A stretch of DNA of 64,000 bases from Pirellulaceae bacterium (GTDB lineage Bacteria; Planctomycetota; Planctomycetia; Pirellulales; Pirellulaceae): contig JANQLU010000145.1 in assembly GCA_028280445.1 (NCBI GenBank), forward strand, positions 1 to 64,000, in the 5' to 3' direction. Below are positions 1 to 8,424 of the stretch, piece by piece. Below the pieces are notes generated by a model. The model saw nothing but the letters and a program-made list of their open reading frames with translations. It was not told where the DNA came from and searched no databases. Position numbers and translations under genes: made by a program. Within the stretch, counting starts at the first letter, position 1. Each line of letters begins with the position of its first letter.

Positions 1-5
1 TTGAT

Positions 6-71
6 GTGAGCGGCAAGGCGCTAGCCGCCGGTATTTGAGGGTTCACCGGCGGCTAGAGCCCTGCCGCTTAC
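6..71. repeat. Palindromic repeat, family A (inner unit)
   Basis: A near-perfect inverted repeat. The left arm starts GTGAGCGGCAAGGCGCTAG and the right arm is its reverse complement with a few changes; the loop reads TATTTGAGGGTT. The same arms recur at 17569-17650, 24811-24885, 34973-35040 and 45936-46002. The loop is almost the same as that of the 45.9 kb copy, but in the opposite orientation. It lies just past the 3' end of the minus-strand gene that stops at 91. It could act as a 3' stem-loop, but it looks like a REP- or MITE-type dispersed element. Confidence 0.85.
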
Positions 72-90
72 CATGACGTTTGGTATCAAT

Positions 91-2478
91 TCAAGGCGTC
101 CGGATCGGGCGAACGTTCACTAAATTTTTCGATCGTTCCAAGCGAGCTTTATCAAGCTTGAGCATGAACCCATCCGTCGTCATCTTCAGATCGTAGTAAA
201 TTCCTTTTTCAATTCGAGCGAACTCGATTTTGACATCTTTGCCACTTGGGTCCGGTTCGGTATCGATCCATTCGAAATAGTCAGGTCGAGAGAGGAATGG
301 AACATTTTTGGACTCGAATAAAAGACCACCTTTTTTGAAATAGCGAATACCGCCGACCCAAATCATGACGTTGACGTTGAGAATTCGGGAGCGGCCGCGA
401 GACGATTCAACGACGATCCCCTCCGCTTCTTTACCCAGCAACGCGGGTGGAACACGATACACGGGGCCTTGCGGTTTCCATTTGCGCTTCCCGTCGATTG
501 CCGAATGATAAATTCGATAACGCGTACCGTCGGCCTCAAGTATTTGTCTGATCTTGGCAACTCGCTCGGCAACCAGTTTTTTCTGGTCGGCAAACAGTTC
601 GTTAAACTTGAATTTCTGTTTGGCACTGGTCACAAGATCGCCGATTTCCGAATCAGCAATTGGAAATTGTCTTTTTAGCAATTCAAACTGCGTTATTCCC
701 TGCACCCGCATTTCTTTTTTCCATTGAGGTCTGACGCGGTCGAGAAGCAGGCATTGTGCCATTCCATTTTTGTACTTGGAATGGAAAAAAGTGATCGGTC
801 GAGTGGTCGCTGGCAACACACTTGTCACGTATCGTTGATACTCTGAAGCAGCGTTGGCAAAGCCTTGATACGCCGTATCTTTTTCCTTGGATTTCAATTC
901 GATTCCGTTGGCTTCGGCGATCAACTGGAACATACGGGCTTGGACATAGGTGGCTGTACCTTCATTGTATTCCTGTTCCCCTTCGTTGCGGATCACGCCA
1001 TTGGCTAGCGCCTTGCGACGTTCACGGCGGACTGCGACAAACATCCTGCACAACTCGTTTAATTCTTTGTCGCGTTTTTCCTGCAGTGCCGCGTGCAAGA
1101 TTCGACTTTCCAACCCGATCATTGCCGAGTAGTTCGGATCATCTGTCGGCAATCCCGAACGCTTGCCTTCGCCACGTTTGCGATAACGGTCTTGATAAAC
1201 ATGGAAACATTCATGTAGCAGTAACGAAAGGTATCGCTCCGTACTCTGATTTTCTTGACGAACTTTCACATACGCGGAGTGCTGCCCGCCGAACGAAAGC
1301 GCCCATCCGCCACCTCCGCGCGGGCCGAACATCGTGACACCATCACGGATCATCAAAATCTTGCCATCGATCTTGTGGCCTTTGAGTTCGCGAAAAGGTT
1401 TTGGCGGGGTCGGATGCCCAAACAGAATTTCCTGCTGGTCGTTGTTGTTGACAACGATTGGAATTTTGCGAGTATCGTAACCAGGCCATATCTTCTGCCC
1501 AAGCTTATCTGTCAGCTGGTAAAGCTTGTAGATCCGCTCGATATCAACGAGGCCAAAATTGTCATCAGATTTTTCCTGATATGGAATGTCTCCTTTGACA
1601 ATCACAACATCCCTGGGAACACCGAGTTCGTAGATGTTTCCAGGACCCGTTTTCGGAAAAGAAAACAGGGTTTCATTCCCATCAACGACGATGGAATGGG
1701 GCAGGGAACTGGACGGATTGACACGTAGCGTTGCCCGCCAGGAGGTGTCTTTTCTTGTGTCGTGTTTTTTTTGCACGCTCATTTCGACCAACGATTTTCC
1801 CTGACGGTAGATCGTCGATTTTTTTTTGACGCGCACCTGCACAGTACATGTTTTGTGAACTGTAATTTTCTTGGTGACTTTTTTAGTCACATGAACCGTG
1901 ACCTCGTCACTTTCGATTTGTTTGCGGATGTTGGGATAAGCGTTGAGCAACATTTGGGAAATAGCCATTTGACTGTTGATCAGTTGGCGCGCCGAATCAA
2001 CCGAGCCTTGGATCACCCAATTGTGATTTGCATCGTAGTACAACACCGAGTCATTTTTAAAATCGCAAAAAGTCACATCTTTGCCGGCACGGTGAATCCA
2101 CTTCGCTTCGGAAGGTGACAACCAAGATTCGAAGGCTGATCCGTCGGCTGTTTTCCCAGTAAGTTTGACCCACGACTTTGCCTGCACGGCATCTGTTATT
2201 TCGGACCAAGTGACGTTGGCAGGCTCCGAGATACGGAACCAGCCAATCAGCACCAAAACAACCAACGCAGCAACGACAGAAATTTTACATATCGTTGCAG
2301 CCATTCTGTTCCTGAGTATTGAGTTTGCCACCGGTCGATCGCCGATCCGCAACGCAGATTTAATGACTTGGTTGGGAGCAGTGGTGCCATCGAACTCTTG
2401 GCATGTTTGATCAATCGCTTCCCGAAGGGTTGTCGAAATCGCCTTGCCATCAAACAGATTGTCATTGTGGTTTTGCAT
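91..2478 (-). CDS. Membrane-anchored HExxH putative metallopeptidase, coupled to an ECF sigma factor
   Basis: About 795 aa from the ATG at 2478, which overlaps the end of the upstream sigma gene by 17 bp. An upstream extension of 27 codons is open but would lie inside the sigma gene. The first 60 residues are soluble and a single membrane segment follows at about residues 64-80. This is the layout of planctomycete sigma-linked membrane regulators, with an N-terminal cytoplasmic part and a large outside part. Around residues 422-426 there is an HECFH motif (HExxH zinc-peptidase type). About 80 residues later comes NEGTATY, whose Glu could be a third zinc ligand as in gluzincins. The middle holds a Lys/Thr/Val-rich stretch. 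Sigma coupling is inferred from the overlap; peptidase activity is inferred from the motif only. I recognise no named family. Confidence 0.7.
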   Translation of the reverse strand: MQNHNDNLFDGKAISTTLREAIDQTCQEFDGTTAPNQVIKSALRIGDRPVANSILRNRMAATICKISVVAALVVLVLIGWFRISEPANVTWSEITDAVQAKSWVKLTGKTADGSAFESWLSPSEAKWIHRAGKDVTFCDFKNDSVLYYDANHNWVIQGSVDSARQLINSQMAISQMLLNAYPNIRKQIESDEVTVHVTKKVTKKITVHKTCTVQVRVKKKSTIYRQGKSLVEMSVQKKHDTRKDTSWRATLRVNPSSSLPHSIVVDGNETLFSFPKTGPGNIYELGVPRDVVIVKGDIPYQEKSDDNFGLVDIERIYKLYQLTDKLGQKIWPGYDTRKIPIVVNNNDQQEILFGHPTPPKPFRELKGHKIDGKILMIRDGVTMFGPRGGGGWALSFGGQHSAYVKVRQENQSTERYLSLLLHECFHVYQDRYRKRGEGKRSGLPTDDPNYSAMIGLESRILHAALQEKRDKELNELCRMFVAVRRERRKALANGVIRNEGEQEYNEGTATYVQARMFQLIAEANGIELKSKEKDTAYQGFANAASEYQRYVTSVLPATTRPITFFHSKYKNGMAQCLLLDRVRPQWKKEMRVQGITQFELLKRQFPIADSEIGDLVTSAKQKFKFNELFADQKKLVAERVAKIRQILEADGTRYRIYHSAIDGKRKWKPQGPVYRVPPALLGKEAEGIVVESSRGRSRILNVNVMIWVGGIRYFKKGGLLFESKNVPFLSRPDYFEWIDTEPDPSGKDVKIEFARIEKGIYYDLKMTTDGFMLKLDKARLERSKNLVNVRPIRTP

Positions 2479-2968
2479 CGCTTGTCTCCTGAAACACTTC
2501 CAACGCCGCCGCAAGTCGCTTGCGAGCCTTGTGTAAAATCGTCGCCACCGCTCCAACACGGAGATCTAAAATCACGGCAATTTCCTTATTCGACTTTCCA
2601 TCGAAATGGCACAGGCAAAATACTTTGGCCTGCTGCCTCGGCAATTTCGCCACCTCATGCTGCAAACGATCTGCCAACTCTCGCAGGGACGTTTCTGTCA
2701 GCGGGCTATTTGATTGATGAACGCTTAAAGCATCATCACCCAAAGGCAACGTCATCTTTCGCAGTCGCAACCGGTCGATCGCTGCATTGACGGTCAAGCG
2801 ACTCAAAAAGGCACGCCAATTACGGATCTGTTTACGCCGCCCTGATTCGTATGCTCTAAGAAATGCTTCCTGAACTGCGTCTTCGGCATCCGTCGTTCTG
2901 CGCAGGATTCGCATTGCCAAGCGAAACATCGCCGGCGCGTTTTCCCGAACAGTCGATTCCCAATCCAT
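2462..2968 (-). CDS. RNA polymerase ECF-type sigma factor
   Basis: 168 aa. Region 2 covers about residues 10-75 (AEDAVQEAFLRAYE is the typical region 2.2-2.3 signature, followed by a WRAFLSRLTVNAAIDRLR stretch). Region 4 covers about residues 95-155 (LPRQQAKVFCLCHFDG, then a helix-turn-helix ending VATILHKARKRLAAAL). Length and order fit an ECF sigma factor. The next gene starts 17 bp before this one stops, so the two are almost certainly cotranscribed and translationally coupled. The partner probably regulates the sigma factor or is its output. The target promoters cannot be read from the window. Confidence 0.9.
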   Translation of the reverse strand: MDWESTVRENAPAMFRLAMRILRRTTDAEDAVQEAFLRAYESGRRKQIRNWRAFLSRLTVNAAIDRLRLRKMTLPLGDDALSVHQSNSPLTETSLRELADRLQHEVAKLPRQQAKVFCLCHFDGKSNKEIAVILDLRVGAVATILHKARKRLAAALEVFQETSDAKPQ

Positions 2969-3477
2969 CGAAGTAAGCCAATCAGGTCAATTTCAACATC
3001 AAGCCACTATGTTATTTGACGAATGAGGCGCGCAAAAATCACCTCAAAATAATTCTTTCCACGAAAACAGAGCGATTTTATGGAACTCACTCAGCATCCC
3101 CGACACTTTTGTGTTAATTCCATTCAGGAGTCCGAATCTCACACTGCTTTGATTCACCATCTGTCTTACTACGGTTTCTCATTCCGCATATCGACGCATG
3201 CTGCCACTTGCTCATTAAACAACACAGGCGTTTTGTTGTCATGAACAGGTGATGTCACATATTTTTCGGTCATCGCGTCTGGCTATTAGTGTTAACGCCA
3301 GTTGACAACCTTTTGCATTCAAGTTGCTTCAATAAAAGAATTGCAAACCAATATCATCGATGCCAATTTACGTGCTATCAAAGCCATTGCCGCCGTTATA
3401 AGATGGAACACGCAATAGTCATCGACCTGCGTCGTGATTTGAATCGCAACCAACGGAAGTCTTTTGGATAGTATTCA
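2969..3477. other. Intergenic region between divergent genes
   Basis: About 500 bp upstream of both the sigma gene (minus) and the WD40 gene (plus). It is AT-rich. Short open frames exist, such as a 60-codon one at 3289-3471, but none has a convincing start or protein character. Promoters for both flanking genes must lie here; I cannot pick one with confidence. Confidence 0.5.
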
Positions 3478-4776
3478 ATGGTTAGAACCTCGATTGTTTC
3501 CATTTCCCTCATCACACTCGTCAGTACAGCAGCAGGTCAACCCACTTGCAAACTTACACGCTCCTTGACGATTTCAGGTGCCCGACCATTTTCACACGCG
3601 GCTCCGACGATTACTTATTCTCCGGATGGCAAGAAAATTGCAGTTCCCTGGACGAAGGGGGTTTACATTTTCAAATCTCGAAACGGAAAACCGGAAACGT
3701 TTTGTAAAGGTGGACCGCGTGCCACCCAATTGTTTTATCAACCCGATGGGAAATCCATTTTTGGCCCATTACTCAATCAACCCAGGATCGTTGGTTGGAA
3801 ATCCAGTGATGGCGTCCCTTCGGGTGTTACGAGAATCGGGTGGCAACCTCATTGGCATCTGGCGATGAATGCTGCAGGGGTTATTGCGATTGCCGCAAAC
3901 GATGGATTGGTAACTCATATCAAGGTTTGGGATTCCAAGTCCCAGAAATTAAAATGTGAAAAGAAGTTTCAGGACGAGAATTTCGATAGTATTTCGATCG
4001 ATTCGACTGGAAAACGAATCGCCGCCTGTACGACGGACCATGTCGTGCTCGCGCGTGTGAACGGCAATGAAATTACGGTTGAAAAAACGCTCCGCACCCG
4101 CGGAACACCGATCAAATCTGCGTTCTCGCCTGACGGTAAATTTCTGGCCACCATCTATTACCATGACATTGTCAAAATATGGGATCTGGAAGCAGGAAAG
4201 TTGCTCACCGAATTTTCCGACAAACAATTCAGATCGGATGATCGGTCTTATAACGCCATGGCATTTTCTCCTGATGGCAAAACAATTGCGTTGGGTGGTG
4301 GGGCTCGTGTCGACAACAAAGATCCGTTCCTGGCACTTGTCGACGCCAAATCTGGAAAACTGCTCGCTTCGATGAGTTCTCAACTCAAGGGTGTTGTCCA
4401 TCATCTCGATTTTAGTCCCGATGGAAAACAGCTGGCGACGACATCGGCGGGCGAAGTCGTCGTACATCTCTGGGATGTTTCCAAGTTTTCTGGCGCGCCA
4501 CAGAAATCTGATAAGAAATCAAAGCCCTCTCCTCAAGATTCCGCAAAAAAATCATCAACAGCCAGTTCCAATAAAAAACCCAAATCATCTCGACCGAAAG
4601 AGGTTGAGCGCGTTTGGACCAGCGCCAATGGCGAGTTCACGTTAAAGGCACGGCTGCTCGATCAAAAAGGAGAAAAAGTACGCTTGAGAAAGCCAAATGG
4701 AAAAGTCATTACCGTCAACAAACCCGACTTGAGCAAGGCCGATCAGCAATATCTGGAAACTCGAAAAAAACGTTAG
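3478..4776 (+). CDS. Secreted WD40-repeat protein with C-terminal SHD1 domain
   Basis: 432 aa. An N-terminal signal peptide (about residues 1-20) ends in a small-residue AAG site. Beta-propeller blades with the FSPDGK...W-D signature occur at about residues 40-70, 210-240, 260-290 and 300-335. A low-complexity Lys/Ser linker (about residues 340-375) leads to a C-terminal region of about 55 residues starting RVWTSANGEF and containing KVRLRKPNGKVITV. This matches the SLA1 homology domain 1 (SHD1), which planctomycetes often attach to secreted proteins. The role is probably protein or ligand binding outside the cytoplasm. It stands alone, with no operon partner. Confidence 0.85.
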   Translation: MVRTSIVSISLITLVSTAAGQPTCKLTRSLTISGARPFSHAAPTITYSPDGKKIAVPWTKGVYIFKSRNGKPETFCKGGPRATQLFYQPDGKSIFGPLLNQPRIVGWKSSDGVPSGVTRIGWQPHWHLAMNAAGVIAIAANDGLVTHIKVWDSKSQKLKCEKKFQDENFDSISIDSTGKRIAACTTDHVVLARVNGNEITVEKTLRTRGTPIKSAFSPDGKFLATIYYHDIVKIWDLEAGKLLTEFSDKQFRSDDRSYNAMAFSPDGKTIALGGGARVDNKDPFLALVDAKSGKLLASMSSQLKGVVHHLDFSPDGKQLATTSAGEVVVHLWDVSKFSGAPQKSDKKSKPSPQDSAKKSSTASSNKKPKSSRPKEVERVWTSANGEFTLKARLLDQKGEKVRLRKPNGKVITVNKPDLSKADQQYLETRKKR

Positions 4777-4804
4777 CTCACCGCAAAAAAACGCGGATTG
4801 AGTT

Positions 4805-4855
4805 GGGTCAGTTCCCGCCAGTCAATTGCGCAAAACGGCCGGTAGGAACTGGCCC
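4805..4855. repeat. Degenerate palindrome of family C
   Basis: Imperfect inverted repeat with a left arm resembling GGGTCAGTTCCCGCC and a right arm GGTAGGAACTGGCCC. These are decayed versions of the GTAGGGCCGGTTCC ends seen on the MITE-like elements at 35787 and 36877. It lies in the short gap between two convergent genes. Confidence 0.6.
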
Positions 4856-4925
4856 TACGGTTTGCCGCAGAAACCACAACAACATACTCAGACAAAGTGA
4901 AAACCCGTTCGTTCACTTTTTGAAT

Positions 4926-6083
4926 TCAAGACAATCGAATTTGTAAAAATCGTTCCACCTGCTCGTCGGTATGCGACGCTGTCAGGCTTAATCGCAACAT
5001 CGCCTGGTTAGCGGGGACTGCTGGAGGACGAATGACTGGCACAAAAAAACCTTGTTCCAACAATCGCTGATGCCACTGGACCGCTTCGCCGATATTAGTG
5101 AGCAGCAACGGGATGATCGGCGAAGCTGAGTTGCCAACGTTCCACCCGGCCTGTTTCAATTGCGTTCGAAACCGGTCTGCCAACTGTAACACGCGTTGCC
5201 GTCGTTCCGGCTCCGATTCAATGATGGCAATCGCCTCAATGGCGGCGGCACAAACCGCTTCCGGCTGAGCGGTTGAAAAAATCTCCGTTCTGGCACGATT
5301 GAGAATCAAATCCACCAGGCTCCGCGAGCCGGCAACAAATCCACCGACCGACCCAAGCGCTTTACTCAACGTTCCCACGCGGATCGCTACTCGATCTTCG
5401 ACACCGAGCAACTCACAAACTCCGCTTCCCCGTATACCGAACACACCGGTGGCATGGGCTTCATCGACCATGATCATCGCGTGATACTTTTCAGCGATTT
5501 CGCAAATGTCTGGCAGTGGAGCGATATCGCCGTCCATGCTGAAAACCGAATCTGTCACAATCAATTTTTTTGACGGCTGAACCGTTTGCATTTTTGCTTG
5601 CAGGTCGCTTGGGTCGCAGTGGCGGTAAACATGAATCGTCGCGCCGCTGAGTCGGCATCCGTCGATAATGCTGGCATGATTTTTTTCATCACTGAAAACA
5701 TGATCCCCTTTTCCCATCAGGGCCGAGATGCATCCAACGTTGGCGGCAAATCCCGTCGGAAATAATAATGCCGATTCCGTCCGTTTAAAATTGGCAAGGG
5801 TTTGGGCCAATTTTTGATGTAACACACCATGTCCGTGAATCAGCGGACTGGCAGCGGCGCCCCAACCATGTTGTCCTGCAGCGTGGCGAACCGCATCGAC
5901 CAGACGACTGTCTGACGAAAGTCCTAAATAGTCGTTCGAACCAAAATCCACAAGTTGGCGTCCATCGACTTGCACCAGCCCCGCGACATGCGGACTTTGT
6001 CGAACCCGCAACGATCGGCGCATGTTGCTGGTTTGCAGCTGCGCGAGTTCCGTATCCATCCAATCGTAAGGTGATGCCAACAA
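4926..6083 (-). CDS. bioF: 8-amino-7-oxononanoate synthase (biotin synthesis)
   Basis: 385 aa, the normal length for this PLP-dependent alpha-oxoamine synthase. It condenses pimeloyl-ACP/CoA with L-alanine in the first committed step of biotin ring assembly. Visible signatures are DFGSNDYLGLS near residue 46, MVDEAHATG (Asp207 and His210 contact PLP), and GTLSKALGSVGG with the Schiff-base lysine at about residue 241. The start lies 7 bp after the stop of the upstream J-like gene, so it is the last gene of a four-gene minus-strand run. No other bio gene is in the window. A related family member such as glycine C-acetyltransferase (kbl) is possible but the motifs favour BioF. Confidence 0.88.
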   Translation of the reverse strand: MLASPYDWMDTELAQLQTSNMRRSLRVRQSPHVAGLVQVDGRQLVDFGSNDYLGLSSDSRLVDAVRHAAGQHGWGAAASPLIHGHGVLHQKLAQTLANFKRTESALLFPTGFAANVGCISALMGKGDHVFSDEKNHASIIDGCRLSGATIHVYRHCDPSDLQAKMQTVQPSKKLIVTDSVFSMDGDIAPLPDICEIAEKYHAMIMVDEAHATGVFGIRGSGVCELLGVEDRVAIRVGTLSKALGSVGGFVAGSRSLVDLILNRARTEIFSTAQPEAVCAAAIEAIAIIESEPERRQRVLQLADRFRTQLKQAGWNVGNSASPIIPLLLTNIGEAVQWHQRLLEQGFFVPVIRPPAVPANQAMLRLSLTASHTDEQVERFLQIRLS

Positions 6084-6090
6084 AAACCCT

Positions 6091-7824
6091 TTATCTCAAA
6101 TAGCGAACAGCCGAAGCGTACAAATGTAGACCGACATCCTGAGGAACACTGCGCCAAAGCCATGAAGCAAATCCCAGGCGTTCAGCGTGAGCGCGGATCA
6201 CGTCAATGAGCGCGTCGGAAACATTCCGATGGCTTTGCTGAGTTTCCTCGAACAACTGCACAAAACGTCCCCGCCATTGCGAATAATATTTTCTTTCAAT
6301 TCGTTTTTCCATAAAACCCTCGTAGCGATCAAACGGCTTGTACAAAAAATGAACGAGGGCAACCGCACCGGCAGCCAGGAAAAGCGCAATCGGATAAGCC
6401 CAGAGCCGATTGATCAAACACGCAAAAAACAAAAATGGAGCCAGCCCCGCCACCAGATATGGCCCCCAACGCAAACCGTAATAGCGCACATCATCGGCCG
6501 CCCCGTAGACTTCGCCTCGATTGAAATGATTGAGCAAGTCATAGATTTTTTCGCGAAGTTTTCTGGCATCGATGGTTGGAAAAATATCGCTTCGTTGGCA
6601 AACCTCGTCGTTGATATAGTCCCAAATCATCAACTGCTGGTCGTTAAACCCAGTGTCCGGTCCAAAATTCTGGAGAATACTTGAGGCGTTTTGTGCGAAA
6701 CCGGTTTGGCAACTGATTACTGCTTGGTCGCCACGTTGCCCACCGAGCAAAAAGTACTGCGAAATGGCTTGATGAATCGATTGCAACGTTGGGTTGGAGT
6801 TGATTTCAGGTGAATTCTGGTAATCGTTGAGATAGTCGCGCAACTGGTATAACAACTCCAGGTCCATCTCAATATGTGCGGGGACTTCAGTTGAATGACT
6901 GTCGAGAAACTGGAATGTTTTCTGCGTCCAACCGGGAGTGGCTTTCCAGATAGCCGCCGCCCCAATGTGAATGTAAAACACCAGACGGCCCATGATTTGA
7001 AAGTCCTGCAGATTCGCCTCGCAGCGTTCCAAGGTTTTTTGCCAAACGACAAAATCGACTTCACGCAACAATTGCTCCCACAATCGCTCAGTGATGAAAT
7101 AAAACCGATCGTTCGCAATTACCTTTGAAATCGTCAGCAGGATGTTGGGAAGCTGATGAGTTTCGATCTCGCCGTGTAAATATTCCTGCAACAAAACGAG
7201 CAGACCGTTTTCATTTGGATACTGCTTGATCCCGGACAGAATCAGTTTAAAAAAAGACAGCGGGTCCTGGCCAACGATATCCGAAATCAAAGCCATTGCG
7301 AAATAATCAAAGGGCGATTTGTCACTTTTATTTTGCAATTCGCGGTAGATGGCTACCGGCGATTCCGATTCGATCCGCTGATAGATCGGAACAGAAACGA
7401 CCCGAGGTTGCGGTTCAGGGACCACAACTTCGGGTTGCACCTTGTGCTCAACGGGCGAGCGTTCCGGTTGACGAGTTTGGTCGGAGTCGAAAACATCCGT
7501 CGCTGGTTTGACTGGCCTGTCAGCTGGACGTTCGGGTTTTTGATGACTTTCAACGTCGGTCGTACGGTGAATTTGATCCCACTGAAAATTTGCCTGCGGC
7601 GTCGACGATTGGCCATATCGTAATTGACCATCGAGTTGTTCGTAGGCCGCGCGAATTTTCTGAAACTCGACCGGAAATCTCTCTGGTTTGAACTGACGGA
7701 TGAGCTGATTGTATTTTCGTTTGAGCGATTTCCGATCAAAACCTTCGGCCAACTCAAAAAAACCGATCGGATCATGCGGCAGTAGATTCCAGTGCGGTTC
7801 AACATTTTTTGGCGAGTTATTCAT
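6091..7824 (-). CDS. Degenerate J-domain protein with C-terminal membrane segments
   Basis: About 577 aa from the ATG at 7824 (a GTG lies one codon upstream). Residues 15-70 look like a J domain: DPIGFFELAEG, then KRKYNQLIRQFKPERFP. The HPD tripeptide that stimulates Hsp70 is replaced by KPE. A long helical region without clear repeats follows. Two hydrophobic segments (about residues 450-500, YLVAGLAPFLFFACLINRL and a second one) suggest membrane anchoring, ahead of a basic C-terminal tail. It sits two genes downstream of an HscC-type Hsp70. In E. coli, hscC also neighbours membrane-anchored J-like proteins (djlB, djlC), so a co-chaperone or client-tether role is likely. The missing HPD makes classical ATPase stimulation doubtful. 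Confidence 0.7.
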   Translation of the reverse strand: MNNSPKNVEPHWNLLPHDPIGFFELAEGFDRKSLKRKYNQLIRQFKPERFPVEFQKIRAAYEQLDGQLRYGQSSTPQANFQWDQIHRTTDVESHQKPERPADRPVKPATDVFDSDQTRQPERSPVEHKVQPEVVVPEPQPRVVSVPIYQRIESESPVAIYRELQNKSDKSPFDYFAMALISDIVGQDPLSFFKLILSGIKQYPNENGLLVLLQEYLHGEIETHQLPNILLTISKVIANDRFYFITERLWEQLLREVDFVVWQKTLERCEANLQDFQIMGRLVFYIHIGAAAIWKATPGWTQKTFQFLDSHSTEVPAHIEMDLELLYQLRDYLNDYQNSPEINSNPTLQSIHQAISQYFLLGGQRGDQAVISCQTGFAQNASSILQNFGPDTGFNDQQLMIWDYINDEVCQRSDIFPTIDARKLREKIYDLLNHFNRGEVYGAADDVRYYGLRWGPYLVAGLAPFLFFACLINRLWAYPIALFLAAGAVALVHFLYKPFDRYEGFMEKRIERKYYSQWRGRFVQLFEETQQSHRNVSDALIDVIRAHAERLGFASWLWRSVPQDVGLHLYASAVRYLR

Positions 7825-7848
7825 CACAGCAATCTGATCAACGGCAAA

Positions 7849-8424
7849 CTAGTTGTACCGAGGTTTCAATTTCGAGATTTCATAGAACCAGTCAGGTTCC
7901 AGGTTGTAAATTTGCGGGAATTCACGATGCATCATGAAAATCATTTTTTGCACGATTGGCAAAGCCGAAGCGTAAGCCGCTTTACGCAAATAAGCCGCCT
8001 TGATCGCTCCGGCTTCGCGTGGCGGTAACATAATCATCCGTTTGATGGTGTTCACAAGATTGATACGAGTTTCCGGATGTTGAACCAGGCTTTGAAACTG
8101 AGGAATCAATTGTGCAATTATCTGGAGTCGAGCTACCGTTGGTTGCAGATCTGGTAACTGGCTGACATCGATTTGTCGCAATTCGTCGAGCAGCGTTTGT
8201 TGCGGCGTCACCCAAAAACGTTTTCTCAACTCATCAATTTTTCCGGTGGCGGATAGTCGCAGGTGTTGAATTTGAGCCGCATCATTGGCCTGAACTTTAT
8301 CAGGGGTGGATTTGCCCAAAATCGTCGCCCGAAAAGAAATAATTTTTTCGGACTCCGTCAGCGGGTTCATGCGAAGAACTTTCGCCAGGTATTTTCGTTT
8401 TTGACTGGCGGTAAACTCACTCAT
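7849..8424 (-). CDS. Hypothetical protein of the Hsp70 operon
   Basis: 191 aa, mostly helical, charged, with no signal peptide or membrane segment. Its ATGAGTGA start overlaps the end of the Hsp70 gene by 8 bp, which indicates translational coupling. Its stop is 24 bp before the J-like gene. The N-terminus (KRKYLAKVLRMNPLTESEKI) and the C-terminal EPDWFYEISKLKPRY stretch are the most structured-looking parts. I do not recognise the family. Position argues for an adaptor or co-chaperone of the HscC-like Hsp70. Confidence 0.75.
   Translation of the reverse strand: MSEFTASQKRKYLAKVLRMNPLTESEKIISFRATILGKSTPDKVQANDAAQIQHLRLSATGKIDELRKRFWVTPQQTLLDELRQIDVSQLPDLQPTVARLQIIAQLIPQFQSLVQHPETRINLVNTIKRMIMLPPREAGAIKAAYLRKAAYASALPIVQKMIFMMHREFPQIYNLEPDWFYEISKLKPRYN

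Noticed and set aside
822..1337. Plus-strand ORFs inside the HExxH gene
   Set aside because: Antisense shadows of a long, well-formed minus-strand gene.
3289..3471. A 60-aa gene upstream of the WD40 gene
   Set aside because: No ribosome site and no protein-like pattern; the region is more likely promoter DNA.
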